From Olsenella profusa F0195 (GTDB taxonomy: Bacteria; Actinomycetota; Coriobacteriia; Coriobacteriales; Atopobiaceae): DNA of 64,000 nt. This document shows positions 9,623 to 16,146 of the stretch, piece after piece. How positions within the stretch are numbered: position 1 is the first letter of the stretch; the number at the start of each line of letters is the position of its first letter. Location: positions 1 to 64,000 of the forward strand of contig NZ_AWEZ01000073.1 of the NCBI RefSeq assembly GCF_000468755.1, in the 5' to 3' direction. The notes beneath the pieces are model-generated. The model was not told the DNA's origin. It made no database searches and saw only the letters and a list, made by a program, of their open reading frames with translations. The translations under genes were made by a program, and so were the position numbers.

Positions 9623-10972
9623 CTACTCGTCGAAGCTCAGCCGTTCGAGGCGGTCGAACACCACGTCGACACGCGCCAGGAAGCTCCTGGGGTCAAAGAT
9701 GCGGTCGAGCTGCTCTGCCGTGAGCGTGCAGAGGGGGTCTGCCGCAAGCTTTTCGCGAAACGAGGTACCCGAGACGCATTGCTGCACCTCTCGCCAGGTG
9801 TCCATGGCGTTCCTCTGCACGATCTGGTAGGCGTCCTCACGCGTGATGCCCGTGTCCACGAGCGCCAGCAGCACCTTGGAGGAGTAGATGAGGCCCCGCG
9901 TCCTGTCGAGGTTGGCCAGCATCCGTTCCCGATAGAGCACGAGGCCATCGACGACACGGATGAGGCACTGGAGCATGTGGTCGAGCGCGATGAGGCTGTC
10001 GGCCTGCGCGACGCGCTCGGCGGAGCTGTGGCTGATGTCGCGCTCGTGCCACAGGGCCACGTTGTCGAAGGCCACCTGCGCGTTGGCCTTCACCACGCGT
10101 GAGAGGCCACAGACCTTCTCCATGGTGATGGGGTTGCGCTTGTGGGGCATGGCGCTGGAGCCCTTCTGGCCCTTCCTGAACGGCTCCTCCACCTCGAGGG
10201 TGTCCGTCCTCTGGAGGTTGCGCAGCTCGGTGGCGATGCGCTCGCAGGTGGCAGCCATCGTCGCCAGCACGCCCGCCAGGTAGGCGTGATGGTCGCGACT
10301 GATGACCTGTGTGGAGAGCGGGTCAAAGTCCAGTCCCAGGTGCCCGCAGACGTAGGCCTCCACGCGGGGGTCGATGCTGGAGTAGGTTCCCACGGCGCCG
10401 CTGATGGCGCCCACGGCGACGCCCCTGCGAGCGTCGAGCAGGCGGTCGAGGTCACGGCGCAGCTCCCAGGCCCAGGAGCCAAACTTCATGCCAAAGGTCA
10501 TGGGCTCGGCGTGGATGCCATGCGTGCGCCCCACGCAGGGCGTGTCGCGCTCCTCGAAGGCGCGGCGTTTGCAGAGGGCACCCAGCGCGCGCACGTCCTC
10601 GATGATGAGGTCGCAGGCCTGCGTCAGCTGGTAGCACAGCGCCGTGTCGCCCAGGTCGGAGCTGGTCATGCCATAGTGAATCCAGCGGCTGGGCTTGGGA
10701 TCCCCCTCGGGGACGTCCTTGTCCACATAGGCGCCCATGTTGGTGAGGAAGGCGATGACGTCATGATTGGTGACGGCCTCGATCTCGTCCACCTCGGCCC
10801 TGTCGAAGGCCGCGTGGTCGCGGATCCACTTGGCCTCCTTTTTGGTGATGCCACTCTCCCCCAGCTCGGCATGCGCCTCGCAGGCGAGCACTTCGATCTC
10901 CTGCCAGATGGCATACTTGTTCTCAAGCGAGAAGATGCGCCCCATCTCGGGACGGGTGTAGCGGTCGATCAT
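9623..10972 (-). CDS. purB: Adenylosuccinate lyase
   Basis: Cleaves SAICAR to AICAR and adenylosuccinate to AMP, both with fumarate release. 449 residues from the chosen ATG at 10972, which fits the conserved MIDRYTRPEMGRIF start. The fumarase/aspartase-superfamily signature is GSSAMPHKRNPI, and the catalytic His region is GRTHGIHAEPMTFG. It is downstream of argH with a 75-base gap and followed by the lipoprotein and two-component genes. Confidence 0.96.
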   Translation of the reverse strand: MIDRYTRPEMGRIFSLENKYAIWQEIEVLACEAHAELGESGITKKEAKWIRDHAAFDRAEVDEIEAVTNHDVIAFLTNMGAYVDKDVPEGDPKPSRWIHYGMTSSDLGDTALCYQLTQACDLIIEDVRALGALCKRRAFEERDTPCVGRTHGIHAEPMTFGMKFGSWAWELRRDLDRLLDARRGVAVGAISGAVGTYSSIDPRVEAYVCGHLGLDFDPLSTQVISRDHHAYLAGVLATMAATCERIATELRNLQRTDTLEVEEPFRKGQKGSSAMPHKRNPITMEKVCGLSRVVKANAQVAFDNVALWHERDISHSSAERVAQADSLIALDHMLQCLIRVVDGLVLYRERMLANLDRTRGLIYSSKVLLALVDTGITREDAYQIVQRNAMDTWREVQQCVSGTSFREKLAADPLCTLTAEQLDRIFDPRSFLARVDVVFDRLERLSFDE

Positions 10973-11047
10973 GCGAGTCCTCTCATCACGGACGGCGGCG
11001 CGTCCCTTCCATGATACAGCTGGAGAAGGCACGCGCCCCTTTCTCGT

Positions 11048-12466
11048 CTAACGCGCGGATTCCCCTGGGGAGGGTCCCGCAACCTGTCGCTCGTCGCGCT
11101 CGAGCACCGACGAGGCCTCGTCCAGCTGTTCGACCACCGCATCGTGGCCGGTGCCGCCGTAGGTGTCGCGCGCGTTGGCGATGCCTGCAGGATCGAGGTC
11201 ATGAGTGATGTCGTCATCGAAGAGGGGGCTCGCCGCGCGGAACTCATCGGCCGTGAGATCCTCCAGATCCTTGTGATGCTTCTCGCAGTACAGCACGAGC
11301 TTGCCCACCACCTCATGCGCCTCACGGAAGGGCATGCCCCTCTTTGTCAGGTAGTCGGCCACGTCGGTGGCCGCGGTGAAGCCACGGCCCGCCTGGGCGA
11401 GCATCGCGTTGGCATGCACGGTCATGGTCTTGAGCATGCCCGCCACGATCGCCATGCAGTCGTGCAGGGTCCAAGCCGCATCTGTGGGGCCCTCCTTGCA
11501 TTCCTGCAGGTCCTTGTTGTAGGCAAGCGGCAGGCCCTTCATCGTGGTCAGAAGCGCCATGAGGTCGCCGTAGACGCGTCCCGTCTTGCCGCGCGCGAGC
11601 TCGGCAAAGTCGGGGTTCTTCTTCTGTGGCATGATGCTCGAGCCGGTGGAGTAGGCGTCCGAGAGCGTGACGAAGCCAAACTCCGTGCTGCTCCACAGCA
11701 CGATCTCCTCGCAGAGGCGCGAGAGGTGCATCATGGACACGCCGCAGGCATACTCGAGGTCGAGCAGGTAGTCACGGTCGCTCACCGCGTCCATGGAGTT
11801 GGGGATGGCGTGATCGAACCCGAGGAGTTCCGTGGTGAGCTGTCGGTCGAGCGGGTAGGTGGTGCCGGCAAGCGCCGCCGAGCCCAGGGGGTTGGCATCG
11901 GCCGCGCGCAGGGCGGCGGAAAGCCGCGTGAAGTCCCGTGTGAACATCCAGAAGTACGCCAGCATGTGGTGGGAGAACAGCACGGGTTGCGCATGCTGCA
12001 GGTGCGTGTAGCCCGGCATGACCACGTCCAGGTTGTCCTTGGCGACGCCCAGCAGCACCCGCCGCAGTCCCAGGTTGCCCTCGAGCAGCTCTCGGCAGAG
12101 GTCCTTCGCATACAGGCGCAGGTCCGTGGCAACCTGGTCGTTGCGCGAGCGTCCCGTGTGCAGGCGCGCGCCGGGCGTGCCGATGGCTGCCGTGAGCTTG
12201 GACTCCACGGCCATGTGGATGTCCTCGTCGTTCACGTCGTAGGCAAAGCCGCCGGCAGCCATCTGATCTGCTATGTCCGCAAGGCCCGCATCGATGGCCG
12301 CCTGATCCTCGGGCGAGATGATGCCCTGCGCGGCCAGCATCTTCGCGTGGGCACGAGAGGCGCGGATGTCCTGTTGCACCATGACCTTGTCGGCCTCGAG
12401 CGAGGCGCCAAACTCCTGCGTGAACTCGTCCACGCCCTGCTCGAACCTGCCGCCCCACAGTGCCAT
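11048..12466 (-). CDS. argH: Argininosuccinate lyase
   Basis: Last step of arginine synthesis: argininosuccinate to arginine plus fumarate. 472 residues. It begins MALWGGRFEQGVDEFTQEFG and carries the superfamily signature GSSIMPQKKNPD and HTGRSRNDQVATDLRLY. The ATG at 12466 has GGAGG 6 bases upstream. It follows argG by 133 bases on the same strand, so it is probably controlled by the same arginine attenuator. Confidence 0.96.
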   Translation of the reverse strand: MALWGGRFEQGVDEFTQEFGASLEADKVMVQQDIRASRAHAKMLAAQGIISPEDQAAIDAGLADIADQMAAGGFAYDVNDEDIHMAVESKLTAAIGTPGARLHTGRSRNDQVATDLRLYAKDLCRELLEGNLGLRRVLLGVAKDNLDVVMPGYTHLQHAQPVLFSHHMLAYFWMFTRDFTRLSAALRAADANPLGSAALAGTTYPLDRQLTTELLGFDHAIPNSMDAVSDRDYLLDLEYACGVSMMHLSRLCEEIVLWSSTEFGFVTLSDAYSTGSSIMPQKKNPDFAELARGKTGRVYGDLMALLTTMKGLPLAYNKDLQECKEGPTDAAWTLHDCMAIVAGMLKTMTVHANAMLAQAGRGFTAATDVADYLTKRGMPFREAHEVVGKLVLYCEKHHKDLEDLTADEFRAASPLFDDDITHDLDPAGIANARDTYGGTGHDAVVEQLDEASSVLERDERQVAGPSPGESAR

Positions 12467-12599
12467 GAGCCCTCCTTCATGTGCCAGAGCATCCGTCGCC
12501 GCATCCCAGTGTACACAACGGCCCCGCTCCCCTGAGAGAAGTGGGACCGCAGCCGTCACCCATACGCCATGCGTCATGGGCAATCCGGCCGAGAGACCC

Positions 12600-13832
12600 C
12601 TATGCCCCCTGCAGGCCCGAGCCGGGACCCTGGACGCGAGACCAGGTCTTGGACTGCAGGCCGTGGATGGTGATGAAGCCCTTGGAGGCGGAGTGGTCGA
12701 AGCTGTCACCCTCGTCATAGGTGGCCAGGTTGTAGTCGTAGAGGCTGTAGTCGCTGTGCAGGCCATCCACGAAGAGGCCACCCTTGCAGAGCTTGATGCG
12801 AACCTCGCCGGTGACGTACTTCTGCGTGTAGGCGTTGTACGCGTCTATGGCCTCACGGTTCTGCGAGAACCAGAGGCCGCGATACACGGTGGATGCCCAC
12901 TCCACGTCGAGCTTGGCCTTCTGCTTCAGGGTCTCGGCGTCGAGGCACAGGGTCTCGAGCGACTGATGGGCCTGGATGAGAAGGAGCGCGGCGGGACACT
13001 CGTAGCACTCCCGGCTCTTGATGCCCACAACACGATCCTCGATCATGTCGATGCGGCCGAAGCCGTTGCGCCCGGCAATCTCGTTGGCCTTGATGATGCA
13101 GTCGAGAAGCGGCATCTTCTCGCCATCAATCGAGACGGGCAGGCCGCCCTCAAAGCCGATGATGACGGTCTCGGGGTCGGCGGGGCAATCCTCGGGGTTC
13201 TTGGTCATCGTCCAGATGTCCGAAGGCGGCTCGTTCCAGGTATCCTCGAGCACGCCACACTCGATTGCACGACCCCACAGGTTGTCATCGATGGAGTAGG
13301 GCTTCTTGTGGGTGGTGGGCACGGGCACGCCGTGGGCCTCGGCCCATGCCATCTCGGAGTCGCGCGTGGCGAGATCCCACTCGCGCACGGGCGCGATGAT
13401 GTTCAGCGTGGGGTCGAGGGCGTGGATGGAGGCATCGAAACGCACCTGGTCGTTGCCCTTGCCGGTGCAGCCATGAGCAACGTGCTTGGCGCCATACTGG
13501 TGCGCGATGTCCACGAGGTGCTTCGAGATGATGGGGCGAGAAAGTGCGGAGAGCAGTGGGTAGATGCCCTCGTACTTGCCGTTTGCCCAGATGGCCTTGG
13601 AGATGATGGCCTCGGCGTACTCCTCGCGCATGTCCACGGCCTCGGAGGCAATGGCACCCATGTCGAGGGCCTTCTGCTTGATCCAGCTGAGGTCCTTCTC
13701 GTCCTGACCAACGTTGCCGCAGATGGCAATGACGTCCATGCCCTTCTCGACCTGCAGCCACTTCACGATGACAGACGTGTCCAGACCGCCGGAATATGCG
13801 AGGACGACCTTCTCCCTGGTGCTTTCTGACAT
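12600..13832 (-). CDS. argG: Argininosuccinate synthase
   Basis: ATP-dependent condensation of citrulline and aspartate. 410 residues from the ATG at 13832. The PP-loop AYSGGLDTSV is at the N terminus; other family blocks are GCTGKGNDQVRFD and FEGGLPVSIDG. The leader of about 250 bases upstream contains an arginine-rich small reading frame and an intrinsic terminator, suggesting control by arginyl-tRNA charging. Confidence 0.96.
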   Translation of the reverse strand: MSESTREKVVLAYSGGLDTSVIVKWLQVEKGMDVIAICGNVGQDEKDLSWIKQKALDMGAIASEAVDMREEYAEAIISKAIWANGKYEGIYPLLSALSRPIISKHLVDIAHQYGAKHVAHGCTGKGNDQVRFDASIHALDPTLNIIAPVREWDLATRDSEMAWAEAHGVPVPTTHKKPYSIDDNLWGRAIECGVLEDTWNEPPSDIWTMTKNPEDCPADPETVIIGFEGGLPVSIDGEKMPLLDCIIKANEIAGRNGFGRIDMIEDRVVGIKSRECYECPAALLLIQAHQSLETLCLDAETLKQKAKLDVEWASTVYRGLWFSQNREAIDAYNAYTQKYVTGEVRIKLCKGGLFVDGLHSDYSLYDYNLATYDEGDSFDHSASKGFITIHGLQSKTWSRVQGPGSGLQGA

Positions 13833-13930
13833 GATGCTTCTCCCTATTCTCCGCTCGCATCCGCCACCTGCGGACATCGAGACGTATTGGCTGGTTGGTG
13901 GTGCCCCTCTGGTCGCTGCGGGCGCCGGCA

Positions 13931-13959
13931 ATAAAAAGCACCCGGCGAGCCGGGTGCCG
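13931..13959 (-). terminator. Attenuator terminator in the argG leader
   Basis: On the minus strand, GCACCCGG and CCGGGTGC form an 8-bp GC stem with a four-base loop, followed directly by TTTTTA. It lies about 45 bases after the leader-peptide stop and about 100 bases before the argG start, so it must be read through for argG expression. A second 7-bp hairpin (CATGAGC/GCTCATG, 13978-13994) sits between the leader peptide and this terminator. Confidence 0.8.
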
Positions 13960-14004
13960 TTCAGTTCAAAGACACGTCATGAGCCGAGCTCATGGGAACC
14001 GAAG

Positions 14005-14079
14005 CTACACGCACGGGCGTCGCAGCGAGACTCGTCGATCATGGCGTCGGAGGGAGCGTGTGGCCCACTCGATGGTCAT
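14005..14079 (-). CDS. Arginine-rich leader peptide of argGH
   Basis: A 24-residue frame starting at the ATG at 14079 with AGGGAGG 5 bases upstream, ending in TAG. Seven of 24 residues are Arg, in positions 8, 11, 12, 15, 16, 20 and 21, including three Arg-Arg pairs; codons are CGC and CGA. It is followed by a hairpin and an intrinsic terminator before argG. This is the layout of a ribosome-mediated transcription attenuator, as in the trp and his leaders. I did not find a compelling antiterminator helix by eye. Confidence 0.8.
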   Translation of the reverse strand: MTIEWATRSLRRHDRRVSLRRPCV

Positions 14080-14199
14080 GGCTTCCTCCCTCTGTCTCGT
14101 GCGCTGCGCGCGGCGGCTTCTGCGGAGTACTGTAGGCAACCCATGGATGCCCACGGGCACGAACGCGATCCCTTAGCCATATGGAAACAAACGGCGATG

Positions 14200-14233
14200 A
14201 CGGGGCCGGGGAAAGACGCCTCCCCGGCCCCGT
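14200..14233 (-). terminator. Terminator hairpin after tRNA-Lys
   Basis: A perfect 13-bp stem (ACGGGGCCGGGGA with TCCCCGGCCCCGT) and 8-base loop directly follows the tRNA-Lys 3' end. The T-tract is poor, so efficiency is uncertain. It separates the tRNA from the argG leader. Confidence 0.6.
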
Positions 14234-14240
14234 GCGCTTC

Positions 14241-14316
14241 TGGTGGGTCGTGAGGGCCTCGAACCCTCGACCTTGGGATTAAAAGTCCCCTGCTCTGCCA
14301 GCTGAGCTAACGACCC
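14241..14316 (-). tRNA. tRNA-Lys (TTT)
   Basis: 76 bases with encoded CCA. The acceptor stem is GGGTCG/CGACCC, the anticodon loop is CTTTTAA with anticodon TTT, and the T-arm is GAGGG-TTCGAGG-CCCTC. Confidence 0.95.
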
Positions 14317-14354
14317 GTGGCGCTGATTCTACCACGCGGGCGCTCGCGGCCGCG

Positions 14355-15635
14355 CTAGTCCGTCTCCCAGGCCCACTGACCGTTGACGAAGACGGGGACC
14401 GCCTCACCGCCTTCGGTGTAGCCCGTGATGTCCATGTCATCGGTACCGATCATGAAGTCGACGTGCATATGCGACTGATTGACGCCGTGCACGAGCAGCT
14501 CGTCCGGGCTCATGTCAAAGCCGCCCTCCACACACTCGGGAAAGCCCATGCCCAAGGCCAGATGGCAGCTGGCGTTCTCGTCGTAGAGCGTGTCAAAGAA
14601 CAGTCTGCCGTTGCGGCGGATGGGCGTGTTCTTTGAGATGAGGGCGCACTCGCCCAGGCGGGTGGCGTTCTCGTCAGTCGTGAGGATGTGCTCCAGGACG
14701 TCCTTGCCACGCCGTGCCTCACATTCCACGACGCTGCCGTGCTCGAACCTCAGCCAGAAGTCGTCCACGATGGTGCCGTCGTGGACGAGGGGCAGCGCGG
14801 AGTGCACGATGCCGTCGGCCCGCATGCGATCGGGTGATGTGAACACCTCCTCGGTGGGGATGTTGGGAAAGAACACCGTTCCGTCCTGCGTGCGGGCGGC
14901 GCCGCCCTCCCAGACGTGCGCCTGGGGGAGCCCAACCGTCAGGCTGGTCCCGTTCGAGGCGACGTACCGCAGGCGGTCGAAGCGCTGGGCGTTGAGGAAG
15001 CGCTTCGTCTTCTCGAACGTGGCGTTGTGCGTCTCCCAGGCGCTCTGGGGGTCCTCGCCATCTGCGCGTGCGACGTTGAGGATGGCCATCCAGAGGTGGT
15101 AGACGGCCACCTCGTCGGGTTGTCCCTCGAAGACCTTGCGCGCCCAGGCGACCACGGGTACGCCTGCAATGCACCAGGCGTTATGTCCGAAGTCCATGCC
15201 CTCACGAAACGACCGGCAGTCACGGTTGCGAGCGAGCATGGCGGCGGCTGGCTTGGCAGGGTCTATCCCATCGAGGGCCGATGGGTCGCTCCCCTCCAGA
15301 AAGAGAAAGGACGCACCCGACTCGGAGAGCGAGTTGAGCTGTTCGCGCCTCCAGCTTGGCGTGCTCCTGAAGTACTCGATGTCCACGTTCTCGTACTCAA
15401 GCCGCTTGAGGGCATCATCGTCCCAGATGACCGTCACATGTCCCACACCGGCCCCGTAGGCCGCCGCGACGACGATGCGCGCGAAGTCCGCACCTTCCAC
15501 CGGGGCAAAGACGACAAGCTCCTGCCCGGGTCGTACGGCCGCCCCCTTGCGCACCAGCAGCTCGGCATACCCTTCAATTTCCGGCTGCAGGCCCTCCAGG
15601 GCATGAAGGCACTCGTCCGGAGTCATGTCGCTCAT
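14355..15635 (-). CDS. M29-family aminopeptidase
   Basis: Metallo-aminopeptidase of the AmpS/aminopeptidase T family, 426 residues. The family blocks visible are FPNIPTEEVFTSP (metal-binding Glu region), LYDENASCHLALG (His) and NQSHMHVDFMIG (His, Asp), all in the C-terminal half. The ATG at 15635 is preceded by GAGGGGAG. No signal peptide, so cytosolic peptide turnover is expected. It lies between two tRNA genes. Confidence 0.9.
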   Translation of the reverse strand: MSDMTPDECLHALEGLQPEIEGYAELLVRKGAAVRPGQELVVFAPVEGADFARIVVAAAYGAGVGHVTVIWDDDALKRLEYENVDIEYFRSTPSWRREQLNSLSESGASFLFLEGSDPSALDGIDPAKPAAAMLARNRDCRSFREGMDFGHNAWCIAGVPVVAWARKVFEGQPDEVAVYHLWMAILNVARADGEDPQSAWETHNATFEKTKRFLNAQRFDRLRYVASNGTSLTVGLPQAHVWEGGAARTQDGTVFFPNIPTEEVFTSPDRMRADGIVHSALPLVHDGTIVDDFWLRFEHGSVVECEARRGKDVLEHILTTDENATRLGECALISKNTPIRRNGRLFFDTLYDENASCHLALGMGFPECVEGGFDMSPDELLVHGVNQSHMHVDFMIGTDDMDITGYTEGGEAVPVFVNGQWAWETD

Positions 15636-15686
15636 ACGGCTCCCCTCAAAAAGCATGGGCCCCAGAGGGACCCATGATGTGAGCTA

Positions 15687-15761
15687 TGGAGCGGGCAACG
15701 GGACTCGAACCCGCGAATGATGGCTTGGGAAGCCATTGCCTTACCACTTGGCGATGCCCGC
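15687..15761 (-). tRNA. tRNA-Gly (CCC)
   Basis: 75 bases with encoded CCA. Acceptor stem GCGGGCA/TGCCCGC, anticodon loop TTCCCAA giving anticodon CCC, T-arm with GGTTCGAGTCC. It lies directly upstream of the aminopeptidase gene and may share its promoter. Confidence 0.94.
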
Positions 15762-16146
15762 GTGTGTGAGGATTCTATCACAGGCATCGGGACCGCGTTG
15801 CCCACGTTTGGGCGCCTTCGAACCGTATGGGAAACTTCGCCTCCCCTGCCTGCGTCGGTGCGCACGGACGACGAGATGACGCCCCATCCCGCAGACTCGT
15901 GCAGGCCCAGGCAAGGGCTGCGCAAGATCGGGCCGCTATGCTCTCCCCAGCTCGGAAGGGGGCACGCCATGAGAGACGAGAGGGGCCCCACGCCCAACGA
16001 GGCGTGGGGTCGCAGGTCGCAGGCCAACGTGCCTCCCACCACGCGCCTCATGGGCGGGGACATCCCGCACGGTTCATGCCCCAGTGGGATAGGCCATGCC
16101 GGCAGACGCGCGCTCGGCCTCTGCGCATGGCCCCCTCCCCACATCC
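15762..16146. other. Intergenic stretch with a hairpin
   Basis: About 385 bases without a supportable gene. It holds a 9-bp hairpin, CCCCACGCC/GGCGTGGGG, at about 15986-16009 that may end transcription of the downstream-facing 16147-19134 gene. I see no RNA gene. Confidence 0.4.

Noticed and set aside
13931-14240. T-box riboswitch in the argG leader
   Set aside because: No T-box AGGGUGGNACCGCG-like sequence; a translated Arg-rich frame explains the terminator better.
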